This document shows positions 42,806 to 51,819 of a DNA stretch of 64,000 nt, piece by piece. Position numbers and translations under genes: made by a program. The stretch's first letter is position 1, and each line of letters begins with the position of its first letter. The notes under the pieces were generated by a model. It ran no database searches. It was not told the origin of the DNA and worked only from the letters and a program-made list of their open reading frames with translations. Source of the DNA: Hellea sp. (GTDB taxonomy: Bacteria > Pseudomonadota > Alphaproteobacteria > Caulobacterales > Maricaulaceae); NCBI GenBank assembly GCA_020629135.1, contig JAHDDX010000001.1, forward strand, positions 1 to 64,000. Direction: 5' to 3'.

Positions 42806-44211
42806 ATCCGAACCGCTTCAAATTGCTGCATGTCAACATAGAAATCGGGGGTTTCGTTTACGTGTCCCAACATGGTGATCACACAAAGCGATACGAAAAA
42901 ACTTGTTCCGAGCAGGATCAAGTTTTCAAGCCACATAAATTCTGATGTGATTAGCAGTTGTGCCTGAAGACCACCGATACCGAGACCTAATAGGGATAAG
43001 AAAAATCGGCCGCGTCTTATATTGTTGAGGGAAAAGAAAATAGCACTGGCCAAAACGGTACCGCCCAGAATTGCGGTCATTGACGGGAAGGCAGGCATTA
43101 ATGTCATGGCTTCGAATTGAGTCTGAATAAGGTCGTGATACCATAAAGTCACGGGCACTATTGCGGCGCAAGTCGTCATTAATATAATTGAAGACATAAA
43201 CATGCGTGCATGGCGTCTTCGAATAATACCGGCAATGGCAATCAACAGGGCGGTCACTCCAGCAAAGGTCACCCAGATCGCCTGTATCAGCGGTGCATTT
43301 TCATATGCTGATGACCAGAAAAAATCTTCCGGATGAATAAAGAATAGCTGTAAGCCTAACAAGGCGAGACTGGCGATTGTCCAGGCAAGTCCGATATGTC
43401 CAGCCATAGTTGACAGGTTTCTATCTTCGGCAGCTTTGGCGACCCGGAAATGAAGCGTCGCAAATAAAAATATTCCAACGATCAGATAGAGCGGCGATAA
43501 TTGGCCAGATAAATAGGCCTGATATCCGAGTCCTCCTAACCAAGCATAGCTCACAAGTGCGCATAAGGATAAGGCCAGGCTTGAGTCCTGCCGAAACGCA
43601 ATAGCGGTTTGCGCGATCAACAGGAGAGGGACCACCGCATAAATTGGCGACAGGTTGAATGCCCCATCAAAATGTAACCCCGCCCATAACAGGCTTGCAG
43701 CGATCGACGTTAAAAGCGCGATATGAGTATTCAGCAGCAAGGCGATGAACAAAGTGGCCAGAGCAAAAAGGCAAAGTCCGCTTAAAAACGAAATTGGAAG
43801 TCCGAAATGTGTGACCGCTGTGACGATCAAAGCCGAAAACCCAGCAATAGCGCTAAGAAGTGATAACTCAGAAAGCCTTGGTTTTTTATAATCGGAGGCC
43901 ACGAAAGTTAACCAAAGGCCGCTCCAAATTGCCGCCATCCAGCCCAGAACCTTGTATCCGGGCGTCATGTCCGAGAGCGCCGTGACTGAGGCTCCGACCA
44001 ATGCGAGCAGCCAGATCAAAGTCGCGGCTTTGAGCGAGTGAAAAATGCGCCATGGCCCCAGCTGGGAACGACGGGTTTGTGCGTTCTGTTGAGCTTGATA
44101 TTCTCTTTGCTTTTCAACCACAAATGAACGGAACCCAACGGCGTCACCAAGCGGCGCTATCATCGGGGGATCATTGTCATTGGCAACATATGTTTGTGCC
44201 GGGCGCATCAT
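42802..44211 (-). CDS. Multi-spanning membrane protein, DUF2157/DUF4401-like
   Basis: 469 residues. A 60-residue cytoplasmic N-terminus (FRSFVVEKQREYQAQQNAQ) is followed by about 13 hydrophobic segments. The layout and its partner gene fit the DUF2157/DUF4401 pair found with GDYXXLXY proteins, but I see no diagnostic motif, so the assignment is tentative. It overlaps the downstream gene by four bases (ATGA-type). Function unknown; envelope location is clear. Confidence 0.6.
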   Translation of the reverse strand: MMRPAQTYVANDNDPPMIAPLGDAVGFRSFVVEKQREYQAQQNAQTRRSQLGPWRIFHSLKAATLIWLLALVGASVTALSDMTPGYKVLGWMAAIWSGLWLTFVASDYKKPRLSELSLLSAIAGFSALIVTAVTHFGLPISFLSGLCLFALATLFIALLLNTHIALLTSIAASLLWAGLHFDGAFNLSPIYAVVPLLLIAQTAIAFRQDSSLALSLCALVSYAWLGGLGYQAYLSGQLSPLYLIVGIFLFATLHFRVAKAAEDRNLSTMAGHIGLAWTIASLALLGLQLFFIHPEDFFWSSAYENAPLIQAIWVTFAGVTALLIAIAGIIRRRHARMFMSSIILMTTCAAIVPVTLWYHDLIQTQFEAMTLMPAFPSMTAILGGTVLASAIFFSLNNIRRGRFFLSLLGLGIGGLQAQLLITSEFMWLENLILLGTSFFVSLCVITMLGHVNETPDFYVDMQQFEAVRI

Positions 44212-44297
44212 GAATATTTGTGTAGCCCGATTTGCGTCTGGCTCTAGTCTCTGCGCCTTTCAGGGGAAAAAGCGTTAACGAATTTCGTCAGTTAAGC

Positions 44298-45296
44298 TTA
44301 TCTGGCGGCGTTTCCGAGTGGCATTTGGCTTAAGACCTCAATCACAGATTGTATAAGCGGGATTTCGTGCTGCATGGCCCGGTATCCGCGTTCAATCAAT
44401 TCGTCTGCTTTGGTAAATTCCATCATGCCGATATGCCCGATTCTCGGGGCGACAAAGACATCAGGCGGATCGCCGGCGAGGCGGGATCTTGAAACCCGGT
44501 CCATGACAATATTGAGCGTACTCATCATAACTGAACCAAGGCGCGGGGCTTTACCGGCTTTGGTCGTTCCCATCATGCTTTTTAATAATAGCCGGTCCGG
44601 CCGCAGCTTGTTGATGGATTGGCTAGCTAAATGAAATGGATCAATTAAATCGTCGTTTTCATCGTCCTCATCCACATCAAGCTCATGAGAGCTGCCAATA
44701 GGTCCAAATGCATCACCATTCAGACTAACGGCAATAACCATATGGGCCCCCAGAGCACGGCAGGTCGATACGGGCACCGGATTTACCAGCGCCCCGTCAA
44801 TCATATAGCGGCCGTCAATTTTAATGGGTTCGAAGGCGCCGGGCAGGGCATATGAAGCTCGAACAGCAGGAACGATAGGGCCTTTTTGTAACCACACCTC
44901 ATATCCCGTTCGAAGGTCGCAAGCGACGGCGGCAAATTTCCGGTCAAAATTTTCGATATTCACGTCGGACAAATAATGCCGCAAAACACGGGCCAGGCGT
45001 TCACCGCGCATCAGGCCTGAGCCTCCCCATCGAATATCCATATAGCTCATCATACGTCGGCGGTTGAGAGCTCTTGCCCAGTTCTCCAAAACATCAAGCT
45101 TTCCAGCCAGATAGGCGCCGCCCACAACGGCCCCAATAGAAGTTCCTGCAATGATATCGGGACGAATGCCGGCTTCGATTAACGCGCGTAATGCGCCAAT
45201 ATGCGCCCACCCCCGGGCGACCCCGCCGCCAAGGGCAAGACCGATTGGAGGTCGTTCTCCGGGTATGTGTCCAGATGATGGGCTATTGAGTCTCAT
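44298..45296 (-). CDS. Patatin-like phospholipase family protein
   Basis: 332 residues from the ATG at 45296, chosen because AGG precedes it and because longer starts would run into erpA. The patatin fold is intact: oxyanion loop GGGVARG (23-29), nucleophile Ser53 in GTSIGAVVGG and catalytic Asp167 in MIDGALVNPVPVS. Members cleave acyl esters of phospholipids in the cytoplasm or at the membrane. No signal peptide. It follows erpA by 43 bases on the same strand. Confidence 0.87.
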   Translation of the reverse strand: MRLNSPSSGHIPGERPPIGLALGGGVARGWAHIGALRALIEAGIRPDIIAGTSIGAVVGGAYLAGKLDVLENWARALNRRRMMSYMDIRWGGSGLMRGERLARVLRHYLSDVNIENFDRKFAAVACDLRTGYEVWLQKGPIVPAVRASYALPGAFEPIKIDGRYMIDGALVNPVPVSTCRALGAHMVIAVSLNGDAFGPIGSSHELDVDEDDENDDLIDPFHLASQSINKLRPDRLLLKSMMGTTKAGKAPRLGSVMMSTLNIVMDRVSRSRLAGDPPDVFVAPRIGHIGMMEFTKADELIERGYRAMQHEIPLIQSVIEVLSQMPLGNAAR

Positions 45297-45339
45297 AAGA
45301 CCTGATAACTTTGCCGGGCCGTTCCCGCAAGCGCGAAGG

Positions 45340-45672
45340 TTAGATCGTAAAGCTGGTTCCGCATCCACACGCGGCGACCGCATTTGGATTATGAATTTTA
45401 AAGGCTGATCCGATAAGTTCCTGGACGTAATCAATTTCTGATCCTTCCAGAAATCCCAAGCTAATCTCATCAATCAGAACTTCAGCACCGTCTCTGGTAA
45501 TAACGATATCGTCATTGTTGGGAGTGTTATCAAACTCAAATTTATATTGGAATCCAGAGCAGCCCCCGCCTTCAACGGCCACGCGTAAATATTTGGCGTC
45601 GGTCTGTTTGGCCATGATCGCATTAATCTGTTTTGCGGCAGATGCGCTTAGCGTGACATTTATCTCGCTCAT
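45340..45672 (-). CDS. erpA: Iron-sulfur cluster insertion protein ErpA (A-type carrier)
   Basis: 110 residues. The A-type carrier cysteines are all present: GGGCSGFQY (Cys38) and CGCGTSF (Cys102, Cys104). These proteins deliver [Fe-S] clusters to apo-targets. The context, divergent from dgt by 69 bases, matches the ErpA copy in many alphaproteobacteria rather than an isc/suf operon IscA or SufA, so erpA is the better name, though the three are hard to separate by sequence. Confidence 0.9.
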   Translation of the reverse strand: MSEINVTLSASAAKQINAIMAKQTDAKYLRVAVEGGGCSGFQYKFEFDNTPNNDDIVITRDGAEVLIDEISLGFLEGSEIDYVQELIGSAFKIHNPNAVAACGCGTSFTI

Positions 45673-45741
45673 AGGGCTGTATCCTTTCTTCTAACTCATA
45701 TAGGGTTCGCGCGACAGAATCAAAGACAGGTCTGATATAAA

Positions 45742-46935
45742 ATGGGTAAATTTCCGTTTATTCGCGATCGCGCTATTTATGCTTCCGATCCGACGTGCAG
45801 TCGGGGGCGTCGAATACCCCAACCTTCGAACAGCGAACGCAGCCCGTTTCAACGCGACAAAGACCGCATTATTCATTCCAGCGCCTTTCGTCGGCTCAAG
45901 GGCAAAACTCAGGTCTTTGTCGCCCATGAAGGGGATTACTACCGCACCCGTCTGACCCATTCGCTTGAAGTGGCGCAGATTGCGCGGTCAATTTCGCGCG
46001 TATTAGGGCTGGATGAGGACCTGGCGGAATGTCTCGCCCTGGCGCATGATTTGGGACACCCCCCATTCGGACATTCTGGAGAAGAAGCTCTGGCTAAATG
46101 TATGGAGCCTTATGGAGGCTTTGACCACAATGCCCAGACTTTGCGTATTGTAGAACATTTGGAAGGACGATACGCTGATTTTGATGGTCTAAATTTGACC
46201 TGGGAAACCTTGGAAGGGATAGCCAAGCATAATGGTCCCCTTGTTTTAAAGCCGTCAGATATTGATGACTTACCGTGGGCGCTTAAAGCGCTCGACAATT
46301 GGGAAGCATTGGAACTTGATACCTTTGCGGGCCCTGAAGCTCAGGTCGCGGCGATTTCCGACGATATCGCTTATAATAACCACGATATAGATGATGGATT
46401 GAGAGCAGGTCTGTTTTCCGTATCCGATATTATGGATGTGCCGGTCGTTCGCGATGCGTTTGAAGATGTCAGACGCCGCTATCCCGATATTTCTGAAAAT
46501 CGCATGATTCATGAAGCTGTGCGGGATCTGATCGGGATTATGGTCCGCGACGTTCTGGATTATAGCCGGGTTCAGCTTTCCAAGCACAAACCACAAAGCG
46601 CTGAAGATGTCCGGGCATTATCAGAATCCATTGTTGGTTTTTCAGAAGAGTTCAAAGAAAAAGAGGCTCCGCTGCGGGCATTTCTATTTGAAAACATGTA
46701 TCGTCACTTCAAAGTCAATCGTATGATGGGCCAAGCCAGACGTGTTGTCAGTGAGCTGTTTGAACTCTTCATCGAGGATCCGGACATTTTGCCGACCGAA
46801 TATCGCGATCAATGTGTCGGAGCGAATAACGCTAAAACGGCGCGTGTTGTTTGCGATTATATTGCCGCCATGACAGATGCCCAGGCCATCAATGAGCACA
46901 AAAAACTCTTTTCTGTAACGGGGTATTTATCTTAA
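45742..46935 (+). CDS. dgt: dGTP triphosphohydrolase-like HD-domain protein
   Basis: 397 residues. The HD-domain residues are intact: His73 in RLTHSLEVAQIARSI and His102-Asp103 in ALAHDLGHPPFGHSG. The N-terminal SNSERSPFQRDKDRIIHSSAFRRLKGKTQVFV is typical of dGTPase-like enzymes that hydrolyse dNTPs to nucleosides and triphosphate. Divergent from erpA, a gene order common in alphaproteobacteria. In those genomes argS often follows; here it is absent and the SPOR gene comes next. Confidence 0.92.
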   Translation: MGKFPFIRDRAIYASDPTCSRGRRIPQPSNSERSPFQRDKDRIIHSSAFRRLKGKTQVFVAHEGDYYRTRLTHSLEVAQIARSISRVLGLDEDLAECLALAHDLGHPPFGHSGEEALAKCMEPYGGFDHNAQTLRIVEHLEGRYADFDGLNLTWETLEGIAKHNGPLVLKPSDIDDLPWALKALDNWEALELDTFAGPEAQVAAISDDIAYNNHDIDDGLRAGLFSVSDIMDVPVVRDAFEDVRRRYPDISENRMIHEAVRDLIGIMVRDVLDYSRVQLSKHKPQSAEDVRALSESIVGFSEEFKEKEAPLRAFLFENMYRHFKVNRMMGQARRVVSELFELFIEDPDILPTEYRDQCVGANNAKTARVVCDYIAAMTDAQAINEHKKLFSVTGYLS

Positions 46936-47033
46936 AGAGCCGCCTAATACCCTTGAGACTTCAGCCAAATATCTTTATGGTTAAGGCGAATGGTGTGGGT
47001 AAGCTGGCTACAGACCTTTAAAGGTAATTTGAA

Positions 47034-47789
47034 ATGACTCAGGACTCACCAGATCACTTTCGTGCTGATCCCTATGCGAATGAGGAACTTGTTCCCTTCG
47101 ATGCCCGTGATTATTCCGGCAAACGCGCTATGTGGATGCTTCTGGGTTTGATTGGCGTTGCGATCATTGCAGCCGTTGTGATTTTCAATCTTTACCAACC
47201 CGGCGTTCGTGACAGAGATGCGCCGCCGCAGATTTCAGCCGAAAACTCGCCTTATAAAATAGAACCGGAAGATGCGCAGGGGGAGGTCACCCCCAATCAG
47301 GACAAAGAAGTCTATGATGTTTTAAATGGAACGGCTGAAACCGGCGAAGTGACCAATCGGATCGAAGCTGAAGAGCCGATTAAAATGCCAGATAGTGCAA
47401 CCGTTGTCGTTGAAGGCTCGGAACCGGTTTCAACAGAAACTACCAAACCGGCTGAAGTCGAAATAGCAGCGCCCGAACCTGTAGAGGTTAAGCCCGTGAC
47501 GCCGCCGCCGTCGCGACCATCTCCTTCATCAAGTGGCAGTGATTATGTGGTCCAGGTCGCGTCCGTGCGAACAGAAGCTGACGCCAATCGAATTTGGAGC
47601 GGCGTAAATTCCAAGTTCTCAACTGTTTTACCGCGCGGGACCTATTCTGATATTAAACGAGTCGATCTCGGGGATAAGGGAATTTACTACCGTCTCCGTG
47701 TTGCGGGTCTTTCTAGTCAAGATGCTGCAAAGGCCCTGTGTGACCGGATGAAGGCAGGCGATCAGGCCTGTTTTGTTACGAAAAAGTGA
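47034..47789 (+). CDS. SPOR-domain inner-membrane protein
   Basis: 251 residues. A cytoplasmic N-terminus (about 30 residues), a single membrane helix (MWMLLGLIGVAIIAAVVIFNL, about 33-52), a long acidic Pro/Glu/Thr-rich periplasmic linker, and a C-terminal SPOR domain (about 172-250: YVVQVASVRTEADANRIW...YYRLRVAGL). SPOR domains bind denuded septal peptidoglycan, so the protein probably localises to the division site. It overlaps nagZ by four bases, a coupling with cell-wall recycling. Confidence 0.88.
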   Translation: MTQDSPDHFRADPYANEELVPFDARDYSGKRAMWMLLGLIGVAIIAAVVIFNLYQPGVRDRDAPPQISAENSPYKIEPEDAQGEVTPNQDKEVYDVLNGTAETGEVTNRIEAEEPIKMPDSATVVVEGSEPVSTETTKPAEVEIAAPEPVEVKPVTPPPSRPSPSSSGSDYVVQVASVRTEADANRIWSGVNSKFSTVLPRGTYSDIKRVDLGDKGIYYRLRVAGLSSQDAAKALCDRMKAGDQACFVTKK

Positions 47790-48808
47790 CCATGCTGCCA
47801 TTAATTCTCGGCCTGTCAGGCCCGCGCCTGACAGAGGGTGAACGCGCATTTTTTAGAGATGCGAACCCTTGGGGATTTATTCTTTTTGCCCGAAACGTAG
47901 AAACACCGGATCAGCTCCGGCAATTGACATCTGATCTAAGAGACGCCGTAAGTCGAAATGCGCTGATCTTTATTGATCAAGAAGGCGGGCGGGTCCGTCG
48001 ATTGCGCCCGCCCCATTGGCGCGACTATCCGTCGGCAAGAGTCCTGGCGTCCAATTTTGCAAGCGACAGGTCTGTCGCGAGACGGGTTTCTTTTCTGCAC
48101 CACCGATTGATAGCGGATGATTTGCGCGACCTTGGAATTACGGCAAATTGTGCCCCGGTTTTGGATATCCCGATAAAAGGGGCCAATCCAATAATTTCGG
48201 ATCGAGCCTTTGGGACAAGTGCTAAAGACGTCGTTGATATGGCTCATACGGCTTTGGCCGGGCTGATGGCAGGCGGCGTTTCGCCGGTGATCAAACACAT
48301 TCCCGGTCACGGGCGTGCCTTGGTCGATAGTCACCTGGCTTTGCCAAAAATTTCCAATGACCTGACCGATTTAAGTCAGACGGATTTTGAACCCTTTAAA
48401 AAACTCTGCGACGCCCCCATGGCGATGACGGCCCATATCGTCTATGAAGGAGTCGAATCGGATCGGCCGTTAACGACCTCAAAGAAAGGGATTACACGGA
48501 TCATCCGGGGTGAAATTGGGTTTGAAGGTCTACTAATGAGTGACGACCTCGATATGAAAGCACTGAGCGGGTCCCTAACCGACAAAACACGCCGCGCCCT
48601 GGCTGCAGGTTGCGATATCGCTTTGCAATGTTCAGGAAAGCTTCCGGATATGGTGAAAGTGGCTAAAGGTGCATCAACATTGACCGGTGAGAGCCTGAAA
48701 CGCTCAGTGATTGCTGAGAATTGCGCGGAGCATATAACTGATTTTGATCGCCAAAGGGCGGAAGCAGAATTTGATGCCATATTATCAGATCTTGCTGAGG
48801 TCGCCTGA
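47786..48808 (+). CDS. nagZ: Beta-N-acetylhexosaminidase NagZ
   Basis: 340 residues, glycoside hydrolase family 3. NagZ removes GlcNAc from anhydromuropeptides during cytoplasmic peptidoglycan recycling. The diagnostic loop KHIPGHGRALVDSHLALP carries the catalytic Asp-His pair, and the nucleophile is in LLMSDDLDMKAL (Asp253 or Asp254). The N-terminal FIDQEGGRVRRLRPP is family-typical. No signal peptide, as expected. The ATG overlaps the SPOR gene and the stop overlaps scpA (TGATG). Confidence 0.93.
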   Translation: MTMLPLILGLSGPRLTEGERAFFRDANPWGFILFARNVETPDQLRQLTSDLRDAVSRNALIFIDQEGGRVRRLRPPHWRDYPSARVLASNFASDRSVARRVSFLHHRLIADDLRDLGITANCAPVLDIPIKGANPIISDRAFGTSAKDVVDMAHTALAGLMAGGVSPVIKHIPGHGRALVDSHLALPKISNDLTDLSQTDFEPFKKLCDAPMAMTAHIVYEGVESDRPLTTSKKGITRIIRGEIGFEGLLMSDDLDMKALSGSLTDKTRRALAAGCDIALQCSGKLPDMVKVAKGASTLTGESLKRSVIAENCAEHITDFDRQRAEAEFDAILSDLAEVA

Positions 48809-49626
48809 TGGAACCGTTTCAGGAAGATCTGAAATTTGAATCCGTTGACACGGCAGGCGACAATGAAGCGTTGATCCTTGATATTGACGGGTTTGAAGGG
48901 CCTTTGCACCTGCTATTGGAGCTGTCTCGACAGCAAAAAGTCGATTTGGCTCGGGTTTCTATTCTTGAATTAGCTGAGCAATATCTGGCCTTTATAAAAA
49001 CGGCTCAGGACCTGCGAATAGAATTAGCGGCTGACTATCTCGTGATGGCGGCTTGGCTGGCCTATTTAAAATCGCGCTTGATCTTGCCGAGAGCTGAAGA
49101 AGACGAAGCTATGCCCGAGCCCGATGAACTGGCGGCGCAACTGGCTTTCCGTTTACAAAGACTTGAGGCAATGCGTCGGGCAAGAGACGGCTTGTTACGC
49201 TTACCGCAAACTCAAATGAATGTGTTCGTTAGGGGCAATCCTGAAGGCTTACGGTCTCGAACTTCACCTTTATGGGAAGCCGAACTATATGATATTCTCG
49301 AGGCCTATGGCACGAGCCGTTCCAGAGTGGCCATTAGCAACGTCAAAGTGCCAGTGCCAGCCGTCATGTCGCTTGAAGAGGCGAGGGATCGATTGCGCAG
49401 GGCGTTATTAAGCTCAGGTGATGGAGATATTTCCGATTGGGTTGCGCTTGATGGCTTGATCGAACGCAATGAAACCTTGTCAGATGACGTACCCGACGAA
49501 TCTATAAAAGCGAGTTCATTGGTAGCAGGGCTTGAGCTCGCCAAACATGGCGATTTGGAACTTCGTCAATCCGGCGCCTTTACACCTATTTATGTGCGAC
49601 GTTCGCAAAAAAGGAACAGTCAATGA
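48808..49626 (+). CDS. scpA: Segregation and condensation protein A
   Basis: 272 residues. The kleisin subunit of the SMC-ScpAB condensin. The N-terminal kleisin motif FEGPLHLLLELSRQQKVDLARVSILELAEQYLAFI binds the SMC neck; ADYLVMAAWLAYLKSRLILP follows. The C-terminal winged-helix part is shorter than in firmicutes. It is coupled to nagZ upstream by one base and to scpB downstream by four bases. Confidence 0.93.
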   Translation: MEPFQEDLKFESVDTAGDNEALILDIDGFEGPLHLLLELSRQQKVDLARVSILELAEQYLAFIKTAQDLRIELAADYLVMAAWLAYLKSRLILPRAEEDEAMPEPDELAAQLAFRLQRLEAMRRARDGLLRLPQTQMNVFVRGNPEGLRSRTSPLWEAELYDILEAYGTSRSRVAISNVKVPVPAVMSLEEARDRLRRALLSSGDGDISDWVALDGLIERNETLSDDVPDESIKASSLVAGLELAKHGDLELRQSGAFTPIYVRRSQKRNSQ

Positions 49627-50378
49627 GTTCTCAAGACAGAGTCGAAAAAGCCGGAGCCGGGATCGAAGCCGATGTTGTAAGGCTCAATGAACGAATAAGT
49701 TCAAATTCCGCTGACCAGGCTGATTATGAAATCCGGCTTTTAGAGGCTTTATTATTTGCGGCTGTGGAACCGATTGACGTGGAAACTTTGCGCGAACGTA
49801 TGCCGGAGGATTGCGATGTCGGGGCCTTATTGGCGCGCTTACAACGTGATTATGCGGGTAGGGGTATGAATCTGGTACGGGTGGCCAATCGTTGGCGCTT
49901 TCAGACTGCGCCGGATCTAGAGCATCACCTGGTAGACGTAAGAGAGGCGCCTAGGAAACTATCACGCGCCGCATTGGAAACCCTGGCGATTATTGCTTAC
50001 CACCAACCGGTGACACGTGCAGAAATCGAAGATGTACGCGGTGTTGCGGCGTCTAAAGGCACATTAGACGTTTTGATGGAACTTGGCTGGGTTCGTATGC
50101 GCGGACGTCGCCGCAGCCCCGGGCGTCCGGTGACTTTTGGGACAACGGAAGATTTTCTGGCCCATTTTAACTTAGAGACGATTTCAGATCTCCCCGGACG
50201 GGAAGACCTGAAAGGCGCAGGATTACTGGATCCGCGTCTTCCCAAAGACTTTGAAATGCCTACACCGATGATGCCTGACACGCTGACAGATTCAGAAGAT
50301 CCGCTTGAAGATGAGGATGAGCAGGAGTTTTTCGAAGATTTTCTTGATGATAATGAAAATGAAACGGAATTAGACTAA
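49623..50378 (+). CDS. scpB: Segregation and condensation protein B
   Basis: 251 residues. Two winged-helix domains: YEIRLLEALLFAAVEPIDVETL at about 37-58 and LSRAALETLAIIAYHQPVTRAEIEDVRGV at about 113-141, the latter being the ScpB hallmark. ScpB binds ScpA in the condensin complex. The C-terminal 40 residues are strongly acidic and probably disordered. Overlaps scpA by four bases and precedes tatA by 63 bases. Confidence 0.93.
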   Translation: MSSQDRVEKAGAGIEADVVRLNERISSNSADQADYEIRLLEALLFAAVEPIDVETLRERMPEDCDVGALLARLQRDYAGRGMNLVRVANRWRFQTAPDLEHHLVDVREAPRKLSRAALETLAIIAYHQPVTRAEIEDVRGVAASKGTLDVLMELGWVRMRGRRRSPGRPVTFGTTEDFLAHFNLETISDLPGREDLKGAGLLDPRLPKDFEMPTPMMPDTLTDSEDPLEDEDEQEFFEDFLDDNENETELD

Positions 50379-50441
50379 GGTTTCATGACTTGAAGGTCTT
50401 GGACCTGCGCGTTACATACGCGAAAACATATAGGAATAGTT

Positions 50442-50657
50442 ATGGCACTCGGTCCCTGGCAAATATTACTCGTTATCGTCTTGTTTCTGCTGTTATTCGG
50501 AGGGCGAGGTAAGATTTCCTCGATTATGGGCGATTTGGCCAAAGGAATAACGAGCTTTCGTCGTGGTCTGAAAGAAGACATTGATGAGAATGATGATCCT
50601 GCTGATGAAGCCATCGATGTAACGCCCAAAAAGGACGACAAGTCGGGCAAAAAATAA
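50442..50657 (+). CDS. tatA: Sec-independent protein translocase subunit TatA
   Basis: 71 residues. One N-terminal membrane helix ([19 protein letters not shown]) is followed by the FGG hinge and amphipathic helix [21 protein letters not shown], then a charged tail rich in Asp and Lys. TatA oligomers form the pore for folded proteins. First of the tatA-tatB-tatC set; a plausible client, the DUF1501 protein, is encoded at 11.7-13.1 kb. Confidence 0.93.
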   Translation: MALGPWQILLVIVLFLLLFGGRGKISSIMGDLAKGITSFRRGLKEDIDENDDPADEAIDVTPKKDDKSGKK

Positions 50658-50681
50658 GCGGTCGATAGCGCTGGAGCTGTC

Positions 50682-51020
50682 ATGATACCTCAAATCGGTT
50701 TTGCTGAAATGCTGGTTTTGGCCCTAATCGCGATTATCGTGGTTGGCCCCAAGGACCTGCCTAAATTGATGAATAATATTGGCCGCTTTATGGCCCGTAT
50801 CCGCGCTCTGGGGCAGGAGTTTAAAAACGCTTTTGACGATATGGGAGCCGAAGCTGAGGTGGCGGAGCTTCGTAAGGAAATCGAAGAGTTAAAGCGCATG
50901 GGTAAGATTTCCGATCTGAGTGACGAAGATCTGGCCGCCGAAATGCGCGAAATCGACCAAGACTTACGCGAAGGTACAGACCTTAGTAGTCCAAAAACGG
51001 AATCCAAGTCCGGTGAGTGA
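50682..51020 (+). CDS. tatB: Sec-independent protein translocase subunit TatB
   Basis: 112 residues. Membrane helix IGFAEMLVLALIAIIVVGPKDLPKLMNNIGRF with the TatB-typical Glu in the membrane and GPKDLP hinge, then an amphipathic helix and charged C-terminus. TatB with TatC forms the receptor for twin-arginine signals. Its last eight bases overlap the tatC start. Confidence 0.92.
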   Translation: MIPQIGFAEMLVLALIAIIVVGPKDLPKLMNNIGRFMARIRALGQEFKNAFDDMGAEAEVAELRKEIEELKRMGKISDLSDEDLAAEMREIDQDLREGTDLSSPKTESKSGE

Positions 51021-51819
51021 GACACCCAAAATCGAAGCGGATGAGATCGAGCAAAGCAAAGCGCCTTTGCTGGAACATTTAATGGAACTTCGGGCACGTT
51101 TGATTAAATCGCTTTTGGGGTTTTTGGTTGGATGCATTATTTGTATCCCGTTCCTGCCCCAAATTCTTGGTTTTCTGATCGCACCTTTTCGCAAGGCCGT
51201 TGAAGAATTTAATATCAAACAGGCTGAATTAGGTAAGCCGGTTGCGGAAGTAGATCTTATCGCGACACAAATTTTGGAAACCTTTTTTGTTAATGTGAAG
51301 CTGGCAATATTTGGCGGTATCATTCTGGCCTTTCCAGTGATTGCCTATCAGCTTTACCGGTTCATAGCCCCCGGGCTTTATAAAAATGAAAAGGCAGCTT
51401 TTTTACCTTATTTGATTATTTCACCTTTGTTGTTTTCTGCTGGTGCCGCGCTCGTGTTTTACTATATTTTTCCATATGTCCTGAAATTCGGTCTAGGTAT
51501 GTCAGCGGTTGGCAGTATCGAGCTTCTACCTAAAATCAGTGACTATTTGAAACTGGCCATGACCTTGTTCATAGCCTTCGGGTTGTCTTTTCAATTACCC
51601 GTCATTTTGTCTTTACTGGGTCGTGCAGGAATCGTTTCAAGCGGTGCGCTTAAAAAAGGAAGGCGATATGCAATCGTTGGAATAGCTGCCTTTGCGGCTT
51701 TCGTGACGCCGCCAGACCCATTGACTCAAATTGTTTTAGGTTCAGCAATTTACCTGCTTTATGAGATATCGATCATTTCAGTTTCAATGATCGAAAAGAA
51801 AGACAAAGTTCCGGCCTAG
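51013..51819 (+). CDS. tatC: Sec-independent protein translocase subunit TatC
   Basis: 268 residues from the GTG at 51013, which gives the family-typical start SETPKIEADEIEQSKAPLLEHLMELRARLI. A longer in-frame ATG at 50920 would lie deep in tatB and add atypical sequence. Six membrane helices; conserved segments FPVIAYQLYRFIAPGLYKNEKAAFLP and FGLSFQLPVILSLLGRAGIVS. Its 3' end overlaps the convergent VUT-family gene by four bases. In many relatives serS follows; it does not here. Confidence 0.93.
   Translation: MSETPKIEADEIEQSKAPLLEHLMELRARLIKSLLGFLVGCIICIPFLPQILGFLIAPFRKAVEEFNIKQAELGKPVAEVDLIATQILETFFVNVKLAIFGGIILAFPVIAYQLYRFIAPGLYKNEKAAFLPYLIISPLLFSAGAALVFYYIFPYVLKFGLGMSAVGSIELLPKISDYLKLAMTLFIAFGLSFQLPVILSLLGRAGIVSSGALKKGRRYAIVGIAAFAAFVTPPDPLTQIVLGSAIYLLYEISIISVSMIEKKDKVPA

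Noticed and set aside
42926-43604. Antisense and alternate-frame ORFs within the membrane-protein gene, as in many long genes here
   Set aside because: They are shadows of a strongly supported coding frame, with no ribosome site or family match.
45297-45473. Longer patatin start overlapping erpA
   Set aside because: The added residues are the antisense shadow of erpA, and the ATG at 45296 has a ribosome site and normal spacing to the GGGxxRG loop.
50920-51012. Longer tatC start at the ATG at 50920
   Set aside because: It would lie inside tatB and add residues unlike any TatC; the GTG at 51013 gives the family-typical N-terminus.
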